Program-made: the position numbers and the translations under genes
DNA from: Novilysobacter selenitireducens
Lineage (GTDB): Bacteria > Pseudomonadota > Gammaproteobacteria > Xanthomonadales > Xanthomonadaceae
Length of the DNA: 64,000 bases
Direction: 5' to 3'
Assembly (NCBI RefSeq): GCF_020026895.1
Contig: NZ_JAINZW010000002.1
Span: 186,001-250,000, forward strand
Shown here: piece after piece, positions 44,211 to 53,137 of the stretch
Numbering within the stretch: the first letter of the stretch is position 1
Layout of the letters: each line of letters opens with the position of its first letter
Notes under the pieces: generated by a model
Told to the model about the DNA's origin: nothing
Database searches by the model: none
The model's input: the letters and a program-made list of their open reading frames with translations, nothing else

Positions 44211-45503
44211 ATGTTCGCCTCGCTTCGCAGCTTCAACTACCGGCTGTGGGCCGCCGGCGCGCTGGTGTCCAACGTGGGCACGTGGATGCAGCGCATCGGC
44301 CAGGACTGGCTGGTGCTGACGGTGCTGACCGACCACAGCGCCACCGCGGTGGGCACGGTGATGGCACTGCAATTCGGGCCACCGCTGCTGCTGTTGCCGC
44401 TGACCGGCTACGCCGCCGACCACTGGGACCGCCGCAAGTTGCTGATGGCTACCCAGGCCATCTCAGGATTGTTGGCACTGGGCCTCGGCCTGCTCGTGCT
44501 CAGCGGCGCGGTGCAGCTGTGGCACGTATACGGGTTCGCGCTGCTGCTGGGTTGCGTGACCGCATTCGACGCGCCGGTGCGGCAGACGTTCGTATCGGAC
44601 CTCGTCAGCGACGCCGACCTCGCCAACGCGGTCGCGCTCAACTCGGCTTCGTTCAATGCCGCGCGCATGGTCGGCCCCGCGGTGGCGGGCTTGCTGATCG
44701 CCGCGGTGGGCGAGGGCTGGCTGTTCATGGTCAACGCGGCCTCGTACGCGGCGGTGCTGGTGTCGCTGGCGTTGCTGCGGGTGCACGAACTGCACGCCGA
44801 AGCCGCACCCGAACACACCCGCGGAAGCGTGCTGGCGGGGTTCGGCTACGTCGCCCGCCGTCCCGACCTGATGGCGGTGATGGTGATGCTGGCGCTGATC
44901 GGGACGTTCGGCTTCAACTTCGCCATCTTCATTTCCACCATGTCGGTCACCGTGTTCCAGGGCGATGCCAGCCAGTACGGCCTGCTGACCTCGGCGATGG
45001 CGGTCGGCACCTTGGCCGGGGCGCTGCTGTCGGCGCGCCGGCCGGAGCCCGGCATGGTGCTGATGGCGGTGTCGGCCGCGGCATTCGGGCTGAGCGTGGC
45101 GGTGGCGGCATTGATGCCGGGCCCGGTGTCGTTCGCGGTGGTGCTGTTCTTTGTCGGACTGGCGGCGCTGACCTTCATGACCGCCAGCAACTCGATGATG
45201 CAGCTGACCACCGAGCGCGCGATGCGCGGGCGCGTGCTGGCGCTGCGGATTGCCGTGGTGATGGGCGGCACCCCGCTGGGCGCGCCGCTGGTGGGCTGGG
45301 TGGTGGACCGCTTCGGCGCGCGTTGGGCGCTGGGCGTGGCTGCGCTGTCGGGGATCGCCGCGGCCGCGGTGGCGGTGCATTACCTCGTGCGCCATCGCGA
45401 CCTGCGCGTGGCCCGCCACGAAGGACGACTGCGGTTGAGGATCCGACCCGTGCCAGCGGACGTGGCCGGTGTCCGCCTGGCTTCGGGCGAGCGTGTGAAG
45501 TAG
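44211..45503 (+). CDS. MFS transporter (EntS-like MFS_3 group)
   Basis: 430 residues with about 12 membrane helices; the N-terminus FASLRSFNYRLWAAGALVSNVGTWMQRIGQDWLVL and the loop-2 motif GYAADHWDRRKLL are characteristic of the EntS/MFS_3 exporters. Substrate unknown; no siderophore genes are close. The frame opens at 44130 but the ATG at 44211 starts the conserved N-terminus. Confidence 0.9.
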   Translation: MFASLRSFNYRLWAAGALVSNVGTWMQRIGQDWLVLTVLTDHSATAVGTVMALQFGPPLLLLPLTGYAADHWDRRKLLMATQAISGLLALGLGLLVLSGAVQLWHVYGFALLLGCVTAFDAPVRQTFVSDLVSDADLANAVALNSASFNAARMVGPAVAGLLIAAVGEGWLFMVNAASYAAVLVSLALLRVHELHAEAAPEHTRGSVLAGFGYVARRPDLMAVMVMLALIGTFGFNFAIFISTMSVTVFQGDASQYGLLTSAMAVGTLAGALLSARRPEPGMVLMAVSAAAFGLSVAVAALMPGPVSFAVVLFFVGLAALTFMTASNSMMQLTTERAMRGRVLALRIAVVMGGTPLGAPLVGWVVDRFGARWALGVAALSGIAAAAVAVHYLVRHRDLRVARHEGRLRLRIRPVPADVAGVRLASGERVK

Positions 45504-45557
45504 CCGGGGCAAGAGAAGCACACCCGGGATTGCGGCCCGGCTGTGTCGAGATCACAT

Positions 45558-45586
45558 CCCGGGTGCGGCCGATGGCCTTACCCGGG
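45558..45586. repeat. CCCGGGT-type palindromic repeat
   Basis: CCCGGGTGCGGCC-GAT-GGCCTTACCCGGG forms a near-perfect stem; similar GTAGCCCGGG repeats are scattered in related genomes. A partial copy (CACACCCGGGATTGCGG) precedes it at about 45522. It may also end the MFS transcript. Confidence 0.65.
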
Positions 45587-45678
45587 CTACGGCAGCCGGC
45601 GGAGCACATCCATTCCGCAAAGCCCACACGGCGCCGGTTCCGTATCCTGCCCGCTGCCTGCCACTGACGTACGCATCA

Positions 45679-46029
45679 ATGAGCGAGACAGGGATCTACA
45701 CCGAAGTCGCCGAGTCCATCCTGGAGCACGCCGCGGCCATCGCGCGCCTTGATGTCGGAGTGCTGGGCGCGGACGAATACGACGCGGCGTACGCCACCCG
45801 CGTCCATGCCATCCGCCTGGTCGCCGTGTCCTACGTCGACCCGCATCCGGACCGCGAGCTGGTCAGGCAGCTGCGCGCACTGTCGGGCGATGTACCGGGC
45901 GTGTTCGTGCACCTTGTGGATGGCGCGGTCGAACTGATCGTCGACAGCGCCAGCCGGCAGCACAAGTTCAAGCTGTGGACTCGGCGGCAGCTGATGAACA
46001 ACGAGGAAGACGAAACGGACGACGGGTGA
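45679..46029 (+). CDS. Hypothetical protein, 116 residues
   Basis: No family recognised. Mixed alpha/beta soluble protein (VHAIRLVAVSYVDPHPDRELVRQL; VFVHLVDGAVELIVDSASRQHKF) with an acidic C-terminus (NNEEDETDDG). Codon use is native. Monocistronic between a repeat and aqpZ. Confidence 0.6.
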   Translation: MSETGIYTEVAESILEHAAAIARLDVGVLGADEYDAAYATRVHAIRLVAVSYVDPHPDRELVRQLRALSGDVPGVFVHLVDGAVELIVDSASRQHKFKLWTRRQLMNNEEDETDDG

Positions 46030-46228
46030 ACCGCGTCCGGGTCAGGCGGAGGAACATGCCATCGCATGATGCCGGCGCGCACGGACCATCCCGCTCAAGC
46101 CTCCGGGTGGCCTCTGGCCGGCCTGTTGATGTGGCATGGGGATAGCCGGTCGGTTGTGGGGTGGCCCGCTTCGGCCGGAACGGCCGTTGTCCGCTTGGTT
46201 GGACCCGCCCACACCCAAGGAGATCCAC

Positions 46229-46975
46229 ATGATCAAGCGACTGGCTGCCGAGTTGTTGGGGACGTTCTGGCTGGTGCTGGGCGGTTGCGGTAGCGCCGTG
46301 CTGGCGGCCAACTTCGGCGGTGAAGGCAATCCGCTGGGTATCGGGCTGCTGGGCGTGTCCCTGGCGTTCGGCCTGACCGTGCTCACGGGGGCGTACGCGC
46401 TCGGCCACATCTCCGGTGGGCACTTCAACCCCGCGGTGAGTTTCGGCTTGTGGGCCGGCGGCCGGTTCCCGATCCGGGACTTGGCGCCTTACGTGGTGGC
46501 GCAGGTGGTGGGCGGCGCGCTTGCCGCTTTCGTCCTGCTGCAGATCGCGGGCGGGCAGCCGGGCTTCGCCATCGATCCCGCCGCCCCCGGCACCTTCGCC
46601 AGCAACGGCTACGGCGCAATGTCGCCCGGGGGGTATGGCGTCGCGGCGGCGTTCCTGTGCGAGGTCGTACTGACCGCGATGTTCCTGGTCGTGATCATGG
46701 GCGCGACCCATCACCGTGCGCCCGTGGGGTTCGCCCCGCTTGCGATCGGTCTTGCGCTGACGCTGATCCACCTGATCAGCATTCCGGTCACCAATACTTC
46801 GGTCAATCCGGCGCGTTCCACGGCCGTCGCGCTGTTCGCCGGGCCGCAGGCGATCTCCCAGCTGTGGCTGTTCTGGTTGGCACCGATCGTAGGCGGGCTG
46901 CTGGGCGGCGTGACCTACGGATGGCTGGGCAGGGACCGACCGGACATCGTCGGCAATCCGCGCGAAGCGGCCTAA
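46229..46975 (+). CDS. aqpZ: Aquaporin Z
   Basis: 248-residue water channel. Both NPA motifs are intact (Asn67 in HFNPAVS, Asn193 in SVNPARS) and the selectivity filter is water-type (His181 in LIHLISIP; Arg196). The AEF-like N-terminus ([19 protein letters not shown]) is typical of AqpZ. AGGAG lies 7 bp upstream of the ATG, which decides the start over the upstream open frame. Confidence 0.95.
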   Translation: MIKRLAAELLGTFWLVLGGCGSAVLAANFGGEGNPLGIGLLGVSLAFGLTVLTGAYALGHISGGHFNPAVSFGLWAGGRFPIRDLAPYVVAQVVGGALAAFVLLQIAGGQPGFAIDPAAPGTFASNGYGAMSPGGYGVAAAFLCEVVLTAMFLVVIMGATHHRAPVGFAPLAIGLALTLIHLISIPVTNTSVNPARSTAVALFAGPQAISQLWLFWLAPIVGGLLGGVTYGWLGRDRPDIVGNPREAA

Positions 46976-47137
46976 CGGGGCTTCGCCCTGAGTGGACGGC
47001 TGGATCAGCGCATGAGCTGACGGTGCACAGCTCGCTGACAGGCACGCCGCTGCGCACGAATTAAAGCGCGATCCAATTCAACACGGCGCTAGTCGAGCCG
47101 CCGGTCGACGCGGCCGAACCACGGGCCAAGCAGGCGA

Positions 47138-47704
47138 CTACGGTGCGGGCGCACTTCCGGGCGGGAAGGCCGCGAACATCCGGGTCACCGCGGTCTGGAT
47201 GTCGGCGGTGGCCGCCGCCGGATCCCGCTTGACCGTGCCTTCGGCGATACCCCGCCAGATGGCCTGGCGGGTCCGGGTATCGAACATGTCGACCGCCAGG
47301 GTGCCGACCGTGTAGCTGCGCACGCGGGTGCTGCCATACCCGCCCCAGCCGTCCCAACCGCCCCATCCACCCCAGCCGCTCCAGCCGCTCCAGCCCCAGC
47401 CTCCCCAGTAGGGCCCGCCGTAGAAGGCGTCCATCTCGTATTCGCGGTGGCTGTCGACATGCGCAGCGACGGCGACATCGCCGTCCGCGGCCACTTGCGT
47501 CCAGCCCTTGGCACGCAGTTGCGCGTCGACGGCATCGACGATGCGCTGCGTCATCAGGGGCGAAATCCCCTCCGGCTTCTCGTCCCAGCTGTAGGTCCGG
47601 TACGTGGAGAACTGCGCGGCCGGGTTGTAGTCCGTGTAGACACTGATCGTGCTGCATGCGAGCAGCCCCAGCGCCAGGATGAAGGTGACGAGGATGCGGA
47701 TCAT
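47138..47704 (-). CDS. DUF4136 lipoprotein
   Basis: 188 residues: lipobox LLAC (Cys at about 17), then the DUF4136 start YTDYNPAAQFSTYRTYSWDE, a Gly/Trp-rich insert (GGWGWSGWSGWGGW...), and the domain end RQAIWRGIAEGTV...AFPP. Outer-membrane-anchored, function unknown. Its upstream neighbour 47808-48431 is related; probably one operon. Confidence 0.85.
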   Translation of the reverse strand: MIRILVTFILALGLLACSTISVYTDYNPAAQFSTYRTYSWDEKPEGISPLMTQRIVDAVDAQLRAKGWTQVAADGDVAVAAHVDSHREYEMDAFYGGPYWGGWGWSGWSGWGGWGGWDGWGGYGSTRVRSYTVGTLAVDMFDTRTRQAIWRGIAEGTVKRDPAAATADIQTAVTRMFAAFPPGSAPAP

Positions 47705-47807
47705 GGTGGCCTCCTCCGTTGGAGACGGTTGCCGACACCCGTGGGTAGGGTCCTCCCGGGCAGGTTTCGTCGTCGTGAAGCCCGGTCTTGCGGCCACCCG
47801 TGGCGGC

Positions 47808-48431
47808 TTACTCCGTCTTCGCGCGCGGCAGTTGCTTCAACGTGCGCGTGGCGACCTCGTCCAGGTCGACCGTGCCGGCGTCCTTCGCTCGCACGGAACC
47901 CCGGTAGAGCGCGCGCCACAGCACGCGGTAATCTGATGGCTGGATCACCTCGATCATCAGTCCACCCTCGATGAGGTCGGTAGCGTCCACCTTGATCGTC
48001 GGTGCGCCGTTGGCGCCCCGGGTCACGATCTGCGAACAGCCCTCGCCGGTGCATTCAACCGCGCTTTCGGGGGCGGTCGCCAAACCGGTGTCGCGCACGA
48101 TGGCCTCCTGCAGGTCACGCATGCCAACGCGATAGGCCACGGCAATGTCCGCCTCGCGGATGTTGTCGATGCGGCGGTAGCCCTTGGCCTGCAGCACCGT
48201 GTCGAGCGATGCCTGCAGGCGCGCGCGCAAGGCCGGATCCTGGACACGCGGGTCGGATTCCGCGGGCAGGGTGGACGGCATCGGCACCCAGGCGTACGTG
48301 GAGCCGGGCAGGGACGTGGCGGGCTTGGAGACGGTCACGTGCGCGGCCGGAGCGCGCGTTTGCGCCGTCGTGGCTGGTGCAGCGGCGAGCAATGCAATGC
48401 AGCAGGCGAGTACAAGGCCGGTCGATCTCAT
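47808..48431 (-). CDS. Secreted DUF4136-like protein
   Basis: 207 residues with a signal peptide (LVLACCIALLAAAPATTAQ). The mature part has the same logic as DUF4136: STYAWVP near the start, RLQASLDTVLQAKGYRRID-x-x-ADIAVAYRVG, and RVLWRALYRGSV with VATRTLKQLP at the end. A distant paralogue of the following lipoprotein; 103 bp between the two. Confidence 0.75.
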   Translation of the reverse strand: MRSTGLVLACCIALLAAAPATTAQTRAPAAHVTVSKPATSLPGSTYAWVPMPSTLPAESDPRVQDPALRARLQASLDTVLQAKGYRRIDNIREADIAVAYRVGMRDLQEAIVRDTGLATAPESAVECTGEGCSQIVTRGANGAPTIKVDATDLIEGGLMIEVIQPSDYRVLWRALYRGSVRAKDAGTVDLDEVATRTLKQLPRAKTE

Positions 48432-48661
48432 GGTGTCGTCCTTCCGTGATGTAGGCGCAAGGGGCTGCGGGTGGGTCGCCCGCATCCTGCCTGATACGCG
48501 CTCGATTGCGACAGAGCCGCCTGTCAGCCAACGGAGTCAGGGTCGATTGGAGGCCGCCAAGTGGAGGTCCATCCGGGCGTCCTGGGGCGCGCCCGATCGC
48601 CGCGTCCTAAAGTAGGGCGTACGCGACCGCGTCCCTGTCGCCTTCGAACAGGAGCCCTCAG

Positions 48662-48988
48662 ATGATCACCTGCGTCGTGCACTACACGATCGACCCCGCC
48701 CAGACCGGTACCTTCGAGCGCTTTGCGCAGGCGTGGATGCGACTGGTCGCCAAGCACGGCGGGCACCACCACGGTTACTTCCTGCCGGCCGAGGGCGCAT
48801 GCGACCTGGCGCTGGCCCTCTTCAGCTTCGACAGCCTGGCGCGCTACGAGCAGTACCGCGCGCTGTTCGGGCGCGACCCTGAATTCATCGAGGCGGACCG
48901 GATCCGCGACGAATCGGGATGCGTGCTGCGGTACGAACGCACCTTCATGCGGCCCCTGCTGCCCGAGCAGCCCGTTGGCGGCGTTTAA
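48662..48988 (+). CDS. NIPSNAP-family protein
   Basis: 108 residues, ferredoxin-like dimeric alpha/beta barrel: ITCVVHYTIDPAQTGTFERFAQAWMRLVAKHGGHHHGYFLPAEG. NIPSNAP domains have no defined enzymatic role. Lies upstream of the ECF41 sigma gene; the first ECF41-type promoter lies just after its stop. Confidence 0.88.
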   Translation: MITCVVHYTIDPAQTGTFERFAQAWMRLVAKHGGHHHGYFLPAEGACDLALALFSFDSLARYEQYRALFGRDPEFIEADRIRDESGCVLRYERTFMRPLLPEQPVGGV

Positions 48989-48995
48989 GGCGCGC

Positions 48996-49022
48996 TGTCA
49001 CGGATCGGCCTGCCCATGCGTC
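48996..49022 (+). promoter_or_regulatory. ECF41-type promoter upstream of the sigma gene
   Basis: TGTCACG (48996-49002), 16-bp spacer, CGTC (49019-49022), 33 bp before the sigma-factor ATG. The published ECF41 motif is TGTCACA-n16-CGTC; this matches 10 of 11 fixed positions, suggesting autoregulation. Confidence 0.75.
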
Positions 49023-49054
49023 CTGGCCCTGTGTTGACCGGAAATCGTTCCTCC

Positions 49055-49954
49055 ATGGACTCTGTCATCGACCTGTTCGAGCACCATCGGCCGCGCCTGT
49101 TCGGGTTGGCCTACCGCATGCTCGGTACGCCCGCCGACGCCGAGGACGTGCTGCATGACGCGTGGCTGCGGCTGCACGCACAGGACCTGGACGCGCTGGA
49201 CGACCCGGAGGCGTGGCTGGTCACGGTTACCACGCGGCTGGCGCTGGACCGCCTGCGCCGTGCGCGGACCGAGCGGGAGGCCTACGTCGGCCCGTGGCTG
49301 CCCGAGCCGCTGGTGCCGGAGGCCGAACAGCCCGAGGCCACGCTCGAGCGCGGGGAAACGCTGACGTTGTCGTTCCTGCTGCTGCTGGAACGGCTGAGCC
49401 CGGACGAGCGCGCGGCGTTCCTGCTGCGAGAGGTGTTCGACTACAGCCACGCCGAGGCCGCGGCGATCCTCGACATCACCGAGGACGCATGCCGCCAGCG
49501 CGTGCATCGCGCCAAGGTGCGCCTGCGGGAGGGGCGTCCGCGCTTCGATGTGGACCAGGCCGCACAGCGCCGGTTGCTGCAGCGGTTCGTCGCGGCGATG
49601 GAAGCACCGACGCTCGACACCTTGCGCGAACTGTTTGCCGAGGACGCGCTGCATATCAGCGATGGCGGCGGTGTCGCGCGCGCCACGCTTCGGCCGCTGC
49701 ACGGCGCCGACCGGATCGCGCGGCTCTACCTGCAACTGGGCCGCAACTTCACCGGCCCCGGCGTGCGCTACGAGCCGGCCACGCTCAACGGCGCACCGGC
49801 GCTGTTCATGCGCGATGGCGACACGTTGCTGGCCGCGATCTGGATCGAGTCCGACGTCGATCGCATCACCGCCATCCACGCGTTGCGCCACCCGGACAAG
49901 CTCGCGCGACTGCTGGCTGTCACGAAACCGGCAGGCACCGCGTCCTTGCATTGA
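49055..49954 (+). CDS. ECF41-type RNA polymerase sigma factor with C-terminal SnoaL-like domain
   Basis: 299 residues. Sigma region 2 (FEHHRPRLFGLAYRMLGTPADAEDVLHDAWLR), linker with WLPEPLV, and region 4 (LSPDERAAFLLREVFDYSHAEAAAILDI) are followed by an about 115-residue SnoaL-like extension carrying the DGGG motif (HISDGGGVARA) that defines ECF41 (SigJ-like) factors, where the extension controls activity in place of an anti-sigma. The next gene encodes the usual ECF41 partner. The start is ATG 49055; the frame continues upstream to 49016 within the promoter. Confidence 0.93.
   Translation: MDSVIDLFEHHRPRLFGLAYRMLGTPADAEDVLHDAWLRLHAQDLDALDDPEAWLVTVTTRLALDRLRRARTEREAYVGPWLPEPLVPEAEQPEATLERGETLTLSFLLLLERLSPDERAAFLLREVFDYSHAEAAAILDITEDACRQRVHRAKVRLREGRPRFDVDQAAQRRLLQRFVAAMEAPTLDTLRELFAEDALHISDGGGVARATLRPLHGADRIARLYLQLGRNFTGPGVRYEPATLNGAPALFMRDGDTLLAAIWIESDVDRITAIHALRHPDKLARLLAVTKPAGTASLH
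49918..49944 (+). promoter_or_regulatory. ECF41-type promoter upstream of the AhpD-like gene
   Basis: TGTCACG (49918-49924), 16-bp spacer, CGTC (49941-49944) inside the last codons of the sigma gene, 49 bp before the AhpD-like ATG. The two elements are identical to the copy at 48996, with unrelated spacers. Confidence 0.78.
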
Positions 49955-49992
49955 AACGGCCAAACGCGGCCGCTGATGCAAGGAGTGTTTCG

Positions 49993-50499
49993 ATGACCCG
50001 TTTTTCCGTGCAACGCCACTACGCCGCCCTGCAGCCCTTGATCGCACTGAACGCAGGCATCCACACCGCCGGGCGGCTGGAGCCTGCGCTGATCGAACTG
50101 GTGCTGATGCGCGTGTCGCAGATCAACGGCTGCGCGTACTGCCTGGACATGCACAGCAAGGATGCCCGCGCCGCCGGCGAGACCGAACAGCGCCTGTACA
50201 TGCTGCCGGCCTGGCGCGAGACGAAGGTGTACAGCGAGCGCGAGCAGATCGCCCTTGCGTGGGCCGAAGAGCTGACCGAACTGGCCTCGCGCGAGGCCGT
50301 GTCCGATGCGCTGTATGAGAAGGCGCGCCAACTGTTCGACGAGGCCGAGCTGGTCGACCTGACGATGCTGGTGGTCGCGATCAACGGCTTCAACCGGATC
50401 AACATTGCCGCACGGTCCATTGGCGGCCATTACCGGCCCGCCGCGCATGCGGCAACGCCGCGTCGCGCGATGCCGGCGTCCGACGCCCAGCCCGCCTGA
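49993..50499 (+). CDS. AhpD/carboxymuconolactone decarboxylase-family protein
   Basis: 168 residues, CMD-fold protein with the AhpD redox motif Cys47-x2-Cys50-x3-His54 (NGCAYCLDMHSKDAR). Probably a peroxidase-type or disulfide-relay enzyme. As the COE-type gene adjacent to an ECF41 sigma factor and with its own matching promoter, it is the expected target. AGGAG lies 6 bp upstream of the ATG. Confidence 0.92.
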   Translation: MTRFSVQRHYAALQPLIALNAGIHTAGRLEPALIELVLMRVSQINGCAYCLDMHSKDARAAGETEQRLYMLPAWRETKVYSEREQIALAWAEELTELASREAVSDALYEKARQLFDEAELVDLTMLVVAINGFNRINIAARSIGGHYRPAAHAATPRRAMPASDAQPA

Positions 50500-50652
50500 G
50501 GCCTGCAAAGCAGCGTCGATGACGCCCGCGGGGCCGCCACCCGGAGGTGGGGGCTGGCTCCGCGTTGCCGCTGCGGGCGGGCTTGGCCCAGGTCGGCGAG
50601 ACCCTCACCCGGAATGCCGGACAATGCGCGGCCCGCCCCATCGCCGAACCCC

Positions 50653-51561
50653 ATGTCCGCACTGCGCGTGTTCCTGATTGCCCTGCTGCTCGCCGCCAAC
50701 ACGGTGCTGCACGTGGTGCCGTTGCTGGTCGTGGCTGTGGTCAAGGCGTTGCTGCCGATCGAGCGGCTGCGCGCGGCCAGCAGCCGATGGCTTACCGGCA
50801 TCGCGGAAAGCTGGATCGGGGTGAACGGCTGGATGCTGGACCGGTTCTCGCGCACCCGGGTCCACGTGGAGGAGGACGCCGTACTGGAGCCGGACGGCCA
50901 CTACCTGGTGCTGGCCAACCACCAGAGCTGGGTGGACATCGTGGTCCTGCAGCGGGTGTTCAACCGGCGCATCCCGCTGATGCGTTTCTTCCTCAAGCAG
51001 CAGCTGATCTGGGTGCCGCTGCTGGGCGTGGCGTGGTGGGCGCTGGATTTTCCATTCATGGCCCGGCACACGCGCGAGCAGATCCAGCGGCGCCCGGAAC
51101 TGGCCGGCCGCGACATCGAGGCCACGCGCCGGGCCTGCGAGAAGTTCCGGGCCATCCCCGTGGCCATCATGAATTTCGTCGAGGGCACGCGCTTCACACC
51201 GGCCAAGCACGAAAGACAGGAGTCGCCACACCGGCACCTGCTCAAGCCCCGGGCGGGCGGCGTGGCGTTCGTGCTGGATGCGATGGGCGACGGGCTGCAC
51301 GCCATCCTGGACGTGACCATCGCCTATCCCGGCGGGCGGCCGTCGCTGGTCGACCTCATCGCCAACCGCGTGCCCGAGGTGCGGGTGCAGGTCCGCCAGC
51401 GCGCCATCCCGGTGGAACTCGCGGGCGGCGACTACCAGTCGGACGCGGACTTCCGCGCGCGTTTCCAGCAATGGATCAACGGGGTGTGGCTGGAGAAGGA
51501 CGCCGACATGGAGCGCCTGTTGGGGCCGCCGGCCAGTTCCGGCCGCCGTACGATGGGTTGA
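50653..51561 (+). CDS. Membrane lysophospholipid acyltransferase (YihG/PlsC-like)
   Basis: 302 residues. An N-terminal membrane helix (FLIALLLAANTVLHVVPLLVV) precedes an LPLAT domain with the catalytic HX4D (NHQSWVD), the glycerol-phosphate site FVEGTRF, and RAGGVAFVLDAM. Longer than PlsC and typical of the YihG-like acyltransferases that acylate lysophospholipids or related. Start ATG 50653 at the membrane helix. Confidence 0.9.
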   Translation: MSALRVFLIALLLAANTVLHVVPLLVVAVVKALLPIERLRAASSRWLTGIAESWIGVNGWMLDRFSRTRVHVEEDAVLEPDGHYLVLANHQSWVDIVVLQRVFNRRIPLMRFFLKQQLIWVPLLGVAWWALDFPFMARHTREQIQRRPELAGRDIEATRRACEKFRAIPVAIMNFVEGTRFTPAKHERQESPHRHLLKPRAGGVAFVLDAMGDGLHAILDVTIAYPGGRPSLVDLIANRVPEVRVQVRQRAIPVELAGGDYQSDADFRARFQQWINGVWLEKDADMERLLGPPASSGRRTMG

Positions 51562-51659
51562 GCGCAGCGACACCCGTCTTTGGATGTTCGGCGCCGGACG
51601 ATGGGTATCGCCTGCGGCCCAACCCGTCCTGCGACCCCACTCCGTATTCGTTCGCGCGG

Positions 51660-52964
51660 TCAATTGCCGGACGCGAAGAAGTTGGCCCCGTCGCCACCGC
51701 GTAGCGGATAGGCCCAACCCGCCTCGATGTCGATGTTGACGAACCACGTCAGGCGCGCGCGAACGCCGAGGCCGACGTTCGCGTACGGCGACCCGTTCCT
51801 CCGGCCCTCGCGGTCGTCGTCGGTTCCGCCGACTTCGACGAAGGCCATCAGCCGCAGCCAGTTCCACTTGACCGGTCGCAGGTACTGCAGCGAGCCGTAG
51901 TAGTACCGATCGCCCTCCAGGAAGTCCGAGTCGTAGCCTCGCATCCGGCTCGAGCCGCCCAGCGAGAACGCATTGCGGCTCCTGGGCCCGCCGACCAGTA
52001 CGCCACCACTGGCCAGTGCCTCGATGGTCTGGTGGGGCGTGGTGCCGATTGCGCGCGACTGGACGTAGTCCACGGTGGCGCGCGTGTAGTCGTAGTCCGA
52101 GCCCAGATCGCGCGAAGCGGCTTCGATTCGGGACGAGAAGCGCCGCCCCGTTTCGTTATAGATGTGGAAGCGCAAGTCGTCGTAATCGGCGGTGCCGACC
52201 AGCGCCACGGCCTGTCCGTCCGCCGGCGGTGCGAACACGCCCGCGGTGTCCTGCCGTTGCCAGAGGACTCCGCCACCCACGATCCAGCCCGCTCGCGGCC
52301 GCCCGATGCGCAGGTCACGCGCCACGCCGACTTCGGCGTGGTCGAAGGTTTCCTCGAAGCTGTCATCGGTCACCTCGTCGCTGACCGGATCGATCACCGG
52401 GGTTACCCGTTCGCGCCGCTCCAGGCGGGTGCGCAGTTCGTATGGGCTGTCGAACAGGTACGGCGCGCGGTAGGCGAGGGCGACGCTTTTCTCCTCGCGC
52501 CGGTCGCGCTCCTCCGGGTAGTCGCCGCTTTCCACGGACAGGTTGAGCCGGTGGTTGAGCCCCCACACGTTCGACCACCGCAGCTGCGCGCCGTAGCTCA
52601 CGTCGCGGTCGGAGTTCGCATCCACGCGGGGCAGCACCAGCAGGTGGTACTTCTCCCGAAGCGAAACCTGCAGGACCACGCCACCGTCCACCGGCCGCTG
52701 GGTGACGTCGACCTCCCGGAACAGGCCCAGGTCGCTTACCGCCTGCCGGCCGCGCGCGATGCGGGCGGGGTCGGCAGGTTCTCCCGGCGCGAGGTCGAGC
52801 TCACGCAGGATCACCTTGTCGCGCGTGTTCTCGTTGCCGCTGAGTTCGATGCCGACGATGCGTGGCCACGGCGGGGTCGGTGGCGCCTGCGAGGCGGCCG
52901 GCAGGTACGCCCACAGCGCGATGGCGCCAAGCACCGCCTGCAGGAGTGGCCGGGTCGGGGGCAT
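51660..52964 (-). CDS. BamA/TamA-type outer-membrane protein with POTRA domain
   Basis: 434 residues: signal peptide (LLQAVLGAIALWAYLPAASQA), a single POTRA-like domain (IELSGNENTRDKVILRELDLAPGEPADPARIARGRQAVSDLGLFREVDV), then an about 300-residue beta-barrel with regularly alternating strands, RMRGYDSDFLEGDRYY (the VRGY/F-like motif) and a C-terminal region ending WAYPLRGGDGANFFASGN. One POTRA and a small barrel resemble short Omp85 proteins; the substrate is unknown. The protein does not end in a terminal Phe. Confidence 0.85.
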   Translation of the reverse strand: MPPTRPLLQAVLGAIALWAYLPAASQAPPTPPWPRIVGIELSGNENTRDKVILRELDLAPGEPADPARIARGRQAVSDLGLFREVDVTQRPVDGGVVLQVSLREKYHLLVLPRVDANSDRDVSYGAQLRWSNVWGLNHRLNLSVESGDYPEERDRREEKSVALAYRAPYLFDSPYELRTRLERRERVTPVIDPVSDEVTDDSFEETFDHAEVGVARDLRIGRPRAGWIVGGGVLWQRQDTAGVFAPPADGQAVALVGTADYDDLRFHIYNETGRRFSSRIEAASRDLGSDYDYTRATVDYVQSRAIGTTPHQTIEALASGGVLVGGPRSRNAFSLGGSSRMRGYDSDFLEGDRYYYGSLQYLRPVKWNWLRLMAFVEVGGTDDDREGRRNGSPYANVGLGVRARLTWFVNIDIEAGWAYPLRGGDGANFFASGN

Positions 52965-53137
52965 GCATCCCTCGGATGGCAGGGACGGGATCGGGGTGGC
53001 CCCGTCGCTACGGCCAACGGAAACGGGCGCCAGCGCGGGTCAGCACGGCTGCGCAGTCACCGGCGACCGCACCCGGATCGGCGGGCGCGCCCGACCCATT
53101 CTCGCGGCCCACCCACTGCTCATCCGGCTACGGGGCG

